Source of the DNA: Vulcanimicrobiota bacterium
GTDB lineage: Bacteria > Vulcanimicrobiota > Vulcanimicrobiia > Vulcanimicrobiales > Vulcanimicrobiaceae
Direction: 5' to 3'
Length of the DNA: 64,000 bases
Assembly: GCA_003140215.1 (NCBI GenBank)
Contig: PLJL01000004.1
Location: 756,661-820,660, forward strand
The notes beneath the pieces were generated by a model. The model did not search any database, had not been told where the DNA came from, and saw only the letters and a program-made list of their open reading frames with translations. Positions within the stretch are counted from its first letter, which is position 1, and each line of letters starts with the position of its first letter. Of this stretch, positions 43,430-51,238 are shown piece after piece. Both the position numbers and the translations under genes were made by a program.

Positions 43430-44471
43430 AGCGCGTGGCGCCCGACTGCGCGCGCTGCGGGATCGCGGCGTGCAGCAGCTCCACCGCCCGCACCAGCTCC
43501 TCGGCATAGGCGGGCTCTTCGATCCGAGCGGGGTCGTACGCCGAGCCGCGCACGCGAAAGGCGGCGCGTTCGATCTCGTCGAGCATGACCCCCGCCTTGG
43601 CGGCCCGCTCGCCGAAGGCGCGCATCCGTTGCAGCGTGTCCTCCAGGCGCACCACCTCGCTGCGGTAGTCTTCGTACTTGCGCCGCTCCTCGGCGACGCG
43701 GTCGCGCAGCTCCGGCCAGGCGCTCTCGCGAAAGCGCGCGATCTCCTCGCTCCCGCGCTCGGTGAAGCGGCGCTTGCGTGCGGCGACGATCTTGTGCTCC
43801 TCTTCGTCGGCGAACCGCGGCCCTTTGTTGCGCGCGCGGGCCAGCGCCGCGTGCTCCGCCGGCGTGTAGTCGGTCGCAAGCGTTACCCGGTCGCTGATCG
43901 CCGCGATCTCCTCGCGCCACACGTCCTCGACGGTCGGCGGCTCGTTGAGCGCGCCGAGTTGCGCGCGGCGGGCGGCGATCCGTTCGCGCCGCGCGTCGAG
44001 CTGTTCGCGCGCGCGCCGCACGCCGTCGCGCAACGGTGCGATCCAGGCGTTGTCGGCCGGCGCGTTGGGATCGTCGAAGCGCACCTCGATCCCCAAGCCC
44101 AACGGCTGCACCTCGGCGATGCGCCACTGGTCGTTCCCCGTCGTGACGATCCGCACGCGGCTGACGATCGGCGGCGCGGGTCCCGGCACGCGAAAGACGA
44201 TGAACCCCTTGCCGGTGTCGACCGCGGCCAGAATGTTCGCCTGATCGAGCGGCCGGGCGAAGGCGAGGATCCCCGAGTACGCCGACTCGGGCTGCCACAC
44301 CGGCTCGTCGACATCGTCGTAGCGCCGGCTCCACAGCACCGCCCACAGCGCGTCGTGCGCCTCAGTGGCGAGCGCCCGATCTTGCGTCATCGCCTCGAGG
44401 GCCGCCCGGACGCTCGAGCGTCGAAACCGAGCCGTCACGCTCGCTTGGTTCGTGCGCGGTTCGGGCGACAC
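43374..44471 (-). CDS. Hypothetical protein with long charged coiled-coil
   Basis: The 365-residue protein is of no family I recognise. Residues 40-140 are mixed alpha/beta (VDTGKGFIVFRVPGPAPPIV, WRIAEVQPLGLGIEVRFDD). Residues 140-310 are strongly helical and charged (REQLDARRERIAARRAQL, RKYEDYRSEVVRLEDTLQRM), a probable coiled coil. There is no signal peptide or membrane helix. GTG 44471 and ATG 44390 are both possible starts; I kept the longer because the helix runs through. It is the only long intact frame on this strand with no better plus-strand alternative. Confidence 0.6.
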   Translation of the reverse strand: MSPEPRTNQASVTARFRRSSVRAALEAMTQDRALATEAHDALWAVLWSRRYDDVDEPVWQPESAYSGILAFARPLDQANILAAVDTGKGFIVFRVPGPAPPIVSRVRIVTTGNDQWRIAEVQPLGLGIEVRFDDPNAPADNAWIAPLRDGVRRAREQLDARRERIAARRAQLGALNEPPTVEDVWREEIAAISDRVTLATDYTPAEHAALARARNKGPRFADEEEHKIVAARKRRFTERGSEEIARFRESAWPELRDRVAEERRKYEDYRSEVVRLEDTLQRMRAFGERAAKAGVMLDEIERAAFRVRGSAYDPARIEEPAYAEELVRAVELLHAAIPQRAQSGATRFSAYRAPTAGPSVIPPRA

Positions 44472-44495
44472 CCGTCCGTCCGCGCCGCGGACCCC

Positions 44496-45152
44496 TCAGC
44501 CGGGCTTGGCGAACGCGACGATTTGGTTCTCAGCCCGGCAGTTGGTCCAAAACTTCGTCCCGTCGAAGCCCAGGCTGCGGGCCGCAAACCCGATCGATGC
44601 GAGCTCGACGACTTCAGGCTCGGCCTTGCGTGCATCGAGGCACAGCAGCCGATAGTCGTCGCTCTCGCGGCTCTCGGTCGTCGCGAGGTAGAAGCGTCCC
44701 GCCACCACCACCATACCGGTGATCTGGGCGGGGACGGGGATCGAGCGCAGCACGGTGCCGGCCTGGTCGAGCTCGAGGATGCACCGGTGGTCGCGCTGGC
44801 TGAGATACAGCCGGTCACCGTCGTAGGCCAAGAACGATCCGGTGTGATCGGGACAGGCGATCGCGTCGGACTTGAAGTCTTTGCCCATGATGTAGCGGCG
44901 TATGAAACGGTCGTCGTTCTCGTCGCCGACGACCACCCGGAGCGCATCTCCGGTCACGGTCAGACCGTATGGCCTGCCGGGTGCTTTGGACTCCTCGAAG
45001 ACCGTGCCGCGTTGGGCGTTGAGACCGTAGATACGATGGGTCTCGAAGGAGCCGATCCAGAGGTCCGTCCCGTCGCACGCGAGCCCGATCGGGGCCGGGC
45101 AGGGGGCGGGGATTCGGAGGAGCTCATCGATGGTCGAGAGCGTCTGATGCAT
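44496..45152 (-). CDS. Beta-propeller-like (NHL/quinoprotein-type) hypothetical protein
   Basis: The 218-residue protein has repeated four-stranded units with aromatic/Asp patterns: IGLACDGTDLWIGSFETHRI, GRPYGLTVTGDALRVVVGDE, GSFLAYDGDRLYLSQRDHRC, GMVVVAGRFYLATTESRESD and SLGFDGTKFWTNCRAENQIV. This spacing of about 40 residues suggests a five-bladed propeller or a partial one. No signal peptide. ATG 45152 is chosen because AAAGG lies 9 nt upstream. It has no obvious partner; it ends 25 bp before the coiled-coil gene's start on the same strand. Confidence 0.7.
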   Translation of the reverse strand: MHQTLSTIDELLRIPAPCPAPIGLACDGTDLWIGSFETHRIYGLNAQRGTVFEESKAPGRPYGLTVTGDALRVVVGDENDDRFIRRYIMGKDFKSDAIACPDHTGSFLAYDGDRLYLSQRDHRCILELDQAGTVLRSIPVPAQITGMVVVAGRFYLATTESRESDDYRLLCLDARKAEPEVVELASIGFAARSLGFDGTKFWTNCRAENQIVAFAKPG

Positions 45153-45219
45153 GCCCGCAAACCTTTCCCCCAACGGGTCGCGGGCTCCCGGCGGCGGAGG
45201 GGCGAATCGGGGCGGCGGG

Positions 45220-46329
45220 ATGGCGAAATTCTGCTTTGTGATCCACCCCCTCTCGTTCGAGGACGTCGTGCGCTACGAGCCCGGCGCCAAGGGCAAGGGC
45301 AAGCCGATCATCGCGAAGATCATGGAGTGGATGCCGTCGTGGGCGGCCGCTCACGTGACCGGCGTTCGCACGCCCGACGGCCGGGAGACCGAGGGCTGGT
45401 TCGTTGCCGCCGGCCTGCTGCCGACGCAGATGCTCGAGCTGCCGCGCGAGCAGGTCTACGACCGCATCCTCAAAGCGATCGCGATCGGCGCGGATCTCGG
45501 CGCCGAGGTGGCCGGCTTGGGCGCGTTCACCGGCGTCGTCGGCGACGGCGGGGTGACGATCAACGAGCGTTCGCCGATCCCGGTGACCACCGGAAACTCG
45601 CTGACCATCGCCGCCGGCGTGCGCAGCCTGTTTCGCGGCGCGCAGGAGATGGGGATCGACGCGCGCGCCGCGACTGCGGTCGTCGTGGGCGCGACGGGCT
45701 CGATCGGCGCCGCCTGCGTCGAGCTGATCGCGCCGCACGTCGGACACGTGATCCTGGTCGCTCGCAACGAGACGCGGCTGCGAAAATTCTTTGAGAGCGT
45801 ACGCGAGCGGCTGCCCTGCGACGCGTCGTTCACGACGGAGATCGGCGCGGCGGTGCAGCGTGCCAAGCTGGTGCTGACCGCGACCTCGTCGACGCAGGAC
45901 GTGATCGAGCCCGAAGACCTGCGCACCGGTGCGGTCGTGTGCGAGCTCTCGCTCCCGCACGACGTCAGCCGGCGCGTCGCGGTGGAACGGCCCGACGTCC
46001 TCGTGGTCGAGGGCGGAAACATGCGCGTTCCGGGCGACATGCGCTGGTGGCGCGTGCGCGAGCCGGGTGCGACCTTCGACATGGGGCTGCCGCAAGGCAC
46101 CGCGCTTGCATGCATGTCCGAGACGATGGTGCTGGCGCTGGAGAACCGCTGCGAGCCGTACACGCTGGGGCGCGGGATCGACCTCGCGAAGGTGCGCGAG
46201 ATCGACGCACTCGCCGAGCAGGCCGGCTTCTCGCTCGCCGACATGCGGGCGTTTGACCTGCCGATCTCGCGCGAACAGGTCGCGCGCACGCGCGCCGCCG
46301 CGGAGCAGCGCCGGGCGGCGACGGCATGA
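45220..46329 (+). CDS. Acyl-ACP reductase-like (cyanobacterial AAR family) NAD(P) oxidoreductase
   Basis: The 369-residue protein has the two-part layout of cyanobacterial acyl-ACP reductases. The N-terminal region has FCFVIHPLSFEDVVRY, GWFVAAGLLPTQMLELP and AGLGAFTGVVGDGGVTI. TTGNSLTIAAGVRSLFRGA precedes the Rossmann motif TAVVVGATGSIGAACVELI and ILVARNETRLRKFF. The cysteine that forms the acyl-enzyme in AAR is conserved as Cys298 in GTALACMSETMVLALE. AAR reduces long-chain acyl-ACP to fatty aldehyde. No aldehyde-deformylating oxygenase or ester-forming enzyme is in the window, and activity on acyl-CoA or another thioester is possible. Coupled to OsmC by ATGA. Confidence 0.8.
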   Translation: MAKFCFVIHPLSFEDVVRYEPGAKGKGKPIIAKIMEWMPSWAAAHVTGVRTPDGRETEGWFVAAGLLPTQMLELPREQVYDRILKAIAIGADLGAEVAGLGAFTGVVGDGGVTINERSPIPVTTGNSLTIAAGVRSLFRGAQEMGIDARAATAVVVGATGSIGAACVELIAPHVGHVILVARNETRLRKFFESVRERLPCDASFTTEIGAAVQRAKLVLTATSSTQDVIEPEDLRTGAVVCELSLPHDVSRRVAVERPDVLVVEGGNMRVPGDMRWWRVREPGATFDMGLPQGTALACMSETMVLALENRCEPYTLGRGIDLAKVREIDALAEQAGFSLADMRAFDLPISREQVARTRAAAEQRRAATA

Positions 46330-46805
46330 ACGTTCACCCGCACGTCTACGCGACGCGACTGCGCTGGATCGGCGCCGCCGGCGGCGCGACGACCTCGTAT
46401 AAGACGTATTCGCGCGACTACGCGATCGAGGCCGACGGCAAGCCCGAGCTGCGCGGCTCGGCCGACCCGCACTTTCTCGGCGACGCCACGCGCTACAACC
46501 CCGAGGACCTGTTGGTGGCCGCACTTTCGGCCTGTCATCTGCTGACGTACCTGGCGGAATGCGCGCGCGCCGGCATTGCCGTGGTCGCGTACGAGGACGA
46601 CGCGCATGGCGAGATGACGCTGATCGACGGGGTGATGCGTTTTCGCGAAGTCGTGTTGCATCCGAAGGTCGCGCTCGCCGACTCAGCGCGCATCGACGAA
46701 GCGATTGCGCTCCACGAGCGCGCGCACGGACTCTGCTTCATCGCCAACAGCGTAAACTTCCCCGTCCATCACGAGGCTGCTGTGACGGCCGCACAACCCG
46801 CATGA
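46326..46805 (+). CDS. OsmC-family peroxiredoxin-like protein
   Basis: The 159-residue protein has the OsmC cysteine pair: SACHLLTYLAECARAGI (first catalytic Cys) and AHGLCFIANSVNFPV (second). Other parts, NPEDLLVAALSACH and GEMTLIDGVMRF, match. OsmC proteins reduce organic hydroperoxides, including fatty-acid peroxides. Placed after the acyl-ACP reductase homologue, it may protect against lipid peroxides, which is inference. It begins at ATG 46326, overlapping the previous stop. Confidence 0.88.
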   Translation: MNVHPHVYATRLRWIGAAGGATTSYKTYSRDYAIEADGKPELRGSADPHFLGDATRYNPEDLLVAALSACHLLTYLAECARAGIAVVAYEDDAHGEMTLIDGVMRFREVVLHPKVALADSARIDEAIALHERAHGLCFIANSVNFPVHHEAAVTAAQPA

Positions 46806-46920
46806 TGCGAGAAATGGCGACGGCCGCCACGCTGGGTGAGCGTGACGGCCGCGGCGGTGTGACAACAGGTCCTGACTTGACCAGTCTACCACACCGTGAA
46901 CCGGCGCGCCATCGCCGGGC

Positions 46921-46990
46921 TGGAGCGAGCGGGAGTCGAACCCGCGCAACGTGGCTGTCAGGACCAGTTGTCGGACCGCCGAATCGCCCC
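46921..46990 (-). tRNA. tRNA-like RNA with non-canonical anticodon arm (isotype unresolved)
   Basis: Read on the minus strand, GGGGCGA at the 5-prime end pairs with TCGCTCC at the 3-prime end (7 bp, one G-T), followed by a discriminator A. The T arm is canonical: GCGGG-TTCGACT-CCCGC. A short D-like arm TCGG-CGGT-CCGA is present. The middle stem (CTGGT/GCCAC) has a C-C mismatch, and the 7-nt loop reads CCTGACA, so the base at position 33 is C instead of the invariant U. An alternative longer stem with one bulge closes a 9-nt loop. CCA is not encoded. Total 70 nt. It could be a degenerate tRNA, or a tRNA-like domain resembling the ends of tmRNA. Confidence 0.5.
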
Positions 46991-47037
46991 AGCATAGCGT
47001 CTATCACGCAACCGCAACAGTTTGGCAAGGACCCGGC

Positions 47038-47949
47038 GTGAAAAAAGTCGTGTCCGTTTCACTCGGTTCGTCGTCGCGGGATCATCATGCGGAAGTGGAT
47101 TTGCTGGGCGAGCGGTTCGCTATTTCGCGGGTGGGGACGGATGGTTCGATCGACAAGGCGATTGCGCGGATCAAAGAGCTCGACGGCACCGTCGACGCGA
47201 TCGGGCTGGGCGGGATCGATGTCTACTTGTATGCCGGCAAAGAGCGGTACGCGCTGCGCGACGGGTTGCGGCTGCTCGCTGCCGCCACGCAAACCCCGGT
47301 GGTCGACGGTAGCGGGCTCAAGAATACGCTCGAGCGCAATGCGATCGCATTTTTACACGACGTGCTAGGCATCGAGCTGCGCGGCAAACGCGTGCTGATG
47401 GTCAGCGCGCTCGACCGCTTCGGGATGGCGCAGGCGCTGGTCCAGGCCGGCGCCGACGTGGTCTTCGGCGACTTCATCTTCGCGCTCGACCTCGACCGGC
47501 CGGTCCGCGGGCTGGACGAGTTCGAGGAGATGGCGCGCAAGTATCTTCCCGACGCCTGCAAGCTGCCGTTCCAGTTCTTCTATCCGACCGGGAAGAAGCA
47601 AGATCGTGCGCCGCAGCCCAAGTACCCCGAGTACTACGACGACGCCGAGATCATCGCCGGCGACTATCACTTCATGCGGCAGTTCATGCCCGAGCGGCTC
47701 GACGGCAAGACGATCCTCACCAACACGGTCACCGCGAGCGACGTCGACTTCCTGCGCGGCCACGGGATCGCGCGGCTGGTGACGACGACGCCGGACTTCG
47801 GCGGCCGTTCGTTCGGCACCAACGTCGTCGAGGCGGCGATGATCGCGCTGCTGGGCAAACGCTGGGCCGACGTAACCGAGGACGACTACCGGCGACTGAT
47901 GCGCGAGCTCGACCTCAAACCGCGCGTGATCGAGTTCAGCGGCGCGTAG
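47038..47949 (+). CDS. Quinate 5-dehydrogenase-like (shikimate-dehydrogenase-related) protein
   Basis: The 303-residue protein starts KKVVSVSLGSSSRDHHAEVD, then RVGTDGSIDKAIARIKELDG, AIGLGGIDVYLYAG and VVDGSGLKNTLERNAI. KRVLMVSALDRFGMAQALVQ (Rossmann-like loop) and VVFGDFIFALDL follow. This block order is that of proteins commonly labelled quinate 5-dehydrogenase in Firmicutes and Deinococci; the label is not well tested. GTG 47038 lies 7 nt after AAGG. It is divergent from the tRNA-like RNA and is followed by two APC transporters, so it may act on an imported compound. Confidence 0.7.
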   Translation: MKKVVSVSLGSSSRDHHAEVDLLGERFAISRVGTDGSIDKAIARIKELDGTVDAIGLGGIDVYLYAGKERYALRDGLRLLAAATQTPVVDGSGLKNTLERNAIAFLHDVLGIELRGKRVLMVSALDRFGMAQALVQAGADVVFGDFIFALDLDRPVRGLDEFEEMARKYLPDACKLPFQFFYPTGKKQDRAPQPKYPEYYDDAEIIAGDYHFMRQFMPERLDGKTILTNTVTASDVDFLRGHGIARLVTTTPDFGGRSFGTNVVEAAMIALLGKRWADVTEDDYRRLMRELDLKPRVIEFSGA

Positions 47950-47952
47950 CGC

Positions 47953-49374
47953 TTGTCGCTCGTCCGCAATCTCTTCGCGCGCCAGGCGCACGACCGCGAA
48001 CGCTTGCCGTCCGACGGCGTGCCGCTGCGCCGCGTGCTCGGCGTGTGGGGCTTGGTCGCGGTCGGCTTGGGAACGATGCTCGGCGGAATCTTCACCACCG
48101 TCGGCACCGGCGCGCACGCCGCGGGCCCGGCGGTCGTGGCCGCGTTCGGGCTCTCGGGGATCACCTGTTTGTTCGTCGCGCTGTGCTACGCCGAGCTGGC
48201 TTCGATGGTCCCGGTCGCGGGCAGCGCCTACACCTACGCCTACGCGGCGCTGGGCGAGATCGTCGCGTGGGTCATCGGGTGGGATCTCATCCTCGAATAC
48301 GGGATCAGCGTCGCTCCGCTCGCGGCAACATTTTCCGGCGCGTTGCAGCAGCTGCTGGCCAGAACGGGTCTCACGCTGCCGTCGTGGGCGCAGACGGCGA
48401 ACCTGATCTTTGCGCACGGCCGGATCGATTTCGCGCACTCCCAGCTCGACGTCACGGCATGCGTAGCAATCGTGATTCTCGCGCTCGTCCTGGCGATCGG
48501 GATTCGCGAGTCGGCGGCGACCAACGTGCTGCTGGTGGTGATCCAACTCGTCGCGCTCGTGGGATTCGTGGTGTTTTTGGGCGGCGCCGTCAGGCCCGGC
48601 GCCTACCACCCCTTCGCACCGCTCGGGCTGGGTGGGATCGTGACCAGCGCCGCGCTCGTGTTCTTCGCCTACATCGGATTCGATACCGTGACCGTGGCCA
48701 GCGAGGAAGCGCACAACCCGCAGCGTGACGTCCCGCGCGCGATCATCCTCTCGCTGCTCATCGGGGCGCTGCTCTTCGCGGCGGTCGCGGCGGTAGCCGT
48801 AGGCGTCGTCGCCTGGGACAAGATCGACACCAACTCGGGGATGCTCGACGCCGTGACGCACGCCGGAAACAATCCGTGGCTGTTCGGCCTGGTGCTCGTC
48901 GGCACGGTCACCGGGACCGCGGCGTCGATGCTGATCTCGCTGCTCGGACAGGTGCGCATCTTCTACGTGATGTCGCGCGACCGGTTGCTGCCGGCGGCCT
49001 TCGGCGCGGTAAACCCGCGCACGCGCACGCCGGTGCGCATGACGCTGGGGACCGGGATCGTGGTCGCGATCCTCGCGCTGGGCGTCCCGCTGCAGACGCT
49101 GCTGGAGTTCGTCAACATCGGCACGCTGTCGGCGTTCGTCATCGTGTGCGCCGGCGTCATGGTCTTGCGCTTCACGCACGCCGAGGTCGCGCGGCCGTTT
49201 CGCGTTCCGTTCGGTCCGGTGGTCGTCCCGGCGATCGGGATCGTCCTGTGCGTGTGGCTGACGGTGCAAGGTCTCGCGGCGCTGACGTGGCTGCGATTCC
49301 TGGTGTGGTTCGTGGTGGGGCTGGCGATCTACGCGCTGTACGGCTACCGCAAGTCGCGCCTGCGCGGGCGCTGA
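47953..49374 (+). CDS. APC-family amino acid permease (CAT-like)
   Basis: The 473-residue protein has about 12 membrane helices. The helix-1 motif is VAVGLGTMLGGIFTTVGTGA. CYAELASMVPVAGSAYTYAY, the helix-6 region FFAYIGFDTVTVASEEAHNP and RIFYVMSRDRLLPAAFG are all typical of cationic amino-acid transporters of the APC superfamily. The start is TTG 47953, 3 bp after the preceding stop. No ATG is available before the first helix. It is followed immediately by a second APC protein (TGATG overlap). Confidence 0.9.
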   Translation: MSLVRNLFARQAHDRERLPSDGVPLRRVLGVWGLVAVGLGTMLGGIFTTVGTGAHAAGPAVVAAFGLSGITCLFVALCYAELASMVPVAGSAYTYAYAALGEIVAWVIGWDLILEYGISVAPLAATFSGALQQLLARTGLTLPSWAQTANLIFAHGRIDFAHSQLDVTACVAIVILALVLAIGIRESAATNVLLVVIQLVALVGFVVFLGGAVRPGAYHPFAPLGLGGIVTSAALVFFAYIGFDTVTVASEEAHNPQRDVPRAIILSLLIGALLFAAVAAVAVGVVAWDKIDTNSGMLDAVTHAGNNPWLFGLVLVGTVTGTAASMLISLLGQVRIFYVMSRDRLLPAAFGAVNPRTRTPVRMTLGTGIVVAILALGVPLQTLLEFVNIGTLSAFVIVCAGVMVLRFTHAEVARPFRVPFGPVVVPAIGIVLCVWLTVQGLAALTWLRFLVWFVVGLAIYALYGYRKSRLRGR

Positions 49375-50702
49375 TGACCGGTGCGCCGCGGCTGGTTCGC
49401 GTCCTCGCCTTGCGCGATCTGATCGTCGTCGCGGCCGCGTCGATGGGCCCGGCCTTCTCGCTGGCGACGACGATGGCAGCGATGCTCGCGACGGCCGGGC
49501 GCTGGACCTGGCTGGCGCTGGCGCTCGTCGCGCTGCTGATGGCGATGATCGCGGTCGGCTACAAGCGTTTGGGCGAGCGGATGCGCGACGCGGGCTCCTC
49601 GTATGCCTGGATTCGGGCGGCGTTCGGGCCTGAGGCCGGAGCCTACGGTGCGTGGGTGCTGCTCGTCGCAAACCTGTTCGCGGTGCTCGCGACGGCGCTG
49701 CCCGCCGGGACGTACACGCTCGATCTCGTCGCGCCGGCGCTGGCGCCCAACGGCCTCGCCGTCGCGCTCGTCGCCTGCGCTTGGATCGTCGCGGCGGCGT
49801 TGCTGCTGTGGTATGGCTTGCGTCCGACGGCGCTGGTGGCGTTCGCGCTGCTGGGGGCCGAGGTCGTCGTGCTCGCCGCAGCGGCCGGCCTGTCGGCTGC
49901 GCACCCGCGCTCCGACGGCGTCGCCTTCGCCCCGCTGCCGCTGGGCTGGGGCGCTCTCGTGCCGGCGATGGTGGTTGGAATCTGGATGATCGACGGCTGG
50001 GAAGTCGCGGCTTCGACCGCCGAGGAGGCGCAGGGCGCGCCCTCGGTACCCGGTTGGGGTGGGCTCGCCGGGCTCGTCCTCACCAGCGCCGTCCTGCTGG
50101 GGGCGATCGCCGCGTTCGCGCGCATCGGCAGCGCGGCGGGGTTCGCCGCGCACGAGAGCGACGCGCTGGCATACGTCGGCGACCTGCTCGGCGGCGCGTG
50201 GCGGCCGGTCTTGACCGCCACCGTCCTGGTCTCGCTCGCCGCAGCGCTGCAGACGACGCTGGTCTACCTGACCCGCAGCATCTACGCGATGGGCCGCGAC
50301 CGTTTGCTCCCGCGCGGCTTGGGCACGCTGGACAAGCGCTCCGAGCCGGCTGCCGCGATCGTCACGATCGCCGCCCTCTCGGCGCTCTTCGCGTTGCTCG
50401 CCGGCCTGTCGCCGACGGCCAAGGGCGCGTTCGGCGTGGCCTTGGCGGGGACGTCGTGGTTTCTGGGCCTGCTGTTCGTGCTGAGCGCCTTAGCCGCGGT
50501 CCGCTTCTTCGCTTCGCAGGGAACCGCACGCTGGTCGGGAGCCGTTGTGCCGGGGACGGCGGCGCTGGCGTTGAGCGTGATCCTGGCGCTAGGGTTCGCG
50601 GCGGACGATACCCTCACCAGGGGTTTCATCGCCGCCTCCGCAATCATCGGGCTTCCCCTAGCGCTCTGGCGCGGATGGGCCCTTCGCCGGGCGCCGAACT
50701 AG
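49374..50702 (+). CDS. APC-superfamily transporter
   Basis: The 442-residue protein has about 12 helices: VVAAASMGPAFSLATTMAAM (helix 1 with small residues), YKRLGERMRDAGSSYAWIRA, the helix-6-like VVGIWMIDGWEVAASTAEEA and YLTRSIYAMGRDRLLPRGLG. It is more diverged from CAT proteins than its neighbour and resembles other amino-acid/polyamine transporters. Co-translation with the preceding permease suggests the two handle related substrates, or form a pair with different affinities. Substrate unknown. Confidence 0.85.
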   Translation: MTGAPRLVRVLALRDLIVVAAASMGPAFSLATTMAAMLATAGRWTWLALALVALLMAMIAVGYKRLGERMRDAGSSYAWIRAAFGPEAGAYGAWVLLVANLFAVLATALPAGTYTLDLVAPALAPNGLAVALVACAWIVAAALLLWYGLRPTALVAFALLGAEVVVLAAAAGLSAAHPRSDGVAFAPLPLGWGALVPAMVVGIWMIDGWEVAASTAEEAQGAPSVPGWGGLAGLVLTSAVLLGAIAAFARIGSAAGFAAHESDALAYVGDLLGGAWRPVLTATVLVSLAAALQTTLVYLTRSIYAMGRDRLLPRGLGTLDKRSEPAAAIVTIAALSALFALLAGLSPTAKGAFGVALAGTSWFLGLLFVLSALAAVRFFASQGTARWSGAVVPGTAALALSVILALGFAADDTLTRGFIAASAIIGLPLALWRGWALRRAPN

Positions 50703-50729
50703 GGGCGAATCACGTATCGGGAGTCGCTT

Positions 50730-51233
50730 TTGAACGACAAAGAAATCGTTTTGACCCGGGATGGGCTCAAGAAGCTCGAGGAAGAGCTCGACGAGCTCAA
50801 GAGCGTCCATCGCCGCGAGGTCAACGAACGCATCCGTCAAGCCAAAGAGTTCGGCGACATCTCTGAAAACGCCGAGTACGAGGACGCGAAGCAAGAGCAG
50901 GCCTTCGTCGAAGGACGCATCCTCAAGCTCGAGGCGATGATCCGCAACGCCCGCGTCATCGATGCCAGCGACTACGTCGCCGACGAGGTCCACCTCGGCG
51001 CGACGATCCGCGTGAAGGAAACCAACTCGAGCACTTCGCGCGACTTCACCATCGTCGGGTCGGCCGAGGCCGATCCCAAGAACGCGCGGCTCTCGAACGA
51101 GTCGCCGCTGGGGCGTGCGGTGATGGGCCGCAAGAAAGGCGAGACCGTCGACGTCGCGACGCCCAGCGGTTTGAAGAAATACAAGATCGAGTCGATCAAC
51201 AAGGATCCCAAGAAGACCAAGAAGGCGTCGTAG
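50730..51233 (+). CDS. greA: Transcription elongation factor GreA
   Basis: The 167-residue protein has an N-terminal coiled coil (TRDGLKKLEEELDELKSVHR) with the acidic tip in FGDISENAEYEDAK. The C-terminal FKBP-like domain has FTIVGSAEADPKNARLSNES, SPLGRAVMGRKKGETVDVAT and a Lys-rich tail. It rescues backtracked RNA polymerase. The start is TTG 50730 with GGGAG about 6 nt upstream. It precedes lysS by 5 bp, a common pairing. Confidence 0.96.
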   Translation: MNDKEIVLTRDGLKKLEEELDELKSVHRREVNERIRQAKEFGDISENAEYEDAKQEQAFVEGRILKLEAMIRNARVIDASDYVADEVHLGATIRVKETNSSTSRDFTIVGSAEADPKNARLSNESPLGRAVMGRKKGETVDVATPSGLKKYKIESINKDPKKTKKAS

Positions 51234-51238
51234 CGCCC

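Noticed and set aside
46921..46990. A complete tmRNA (ssrA)
   Set aside because: The ends look similar, but only 70 nt separate the 5-prime and 3-prime acceptor strands, leaving no mRNA-like domain or pseudoknots. Kept as a tRNA-like RNA.
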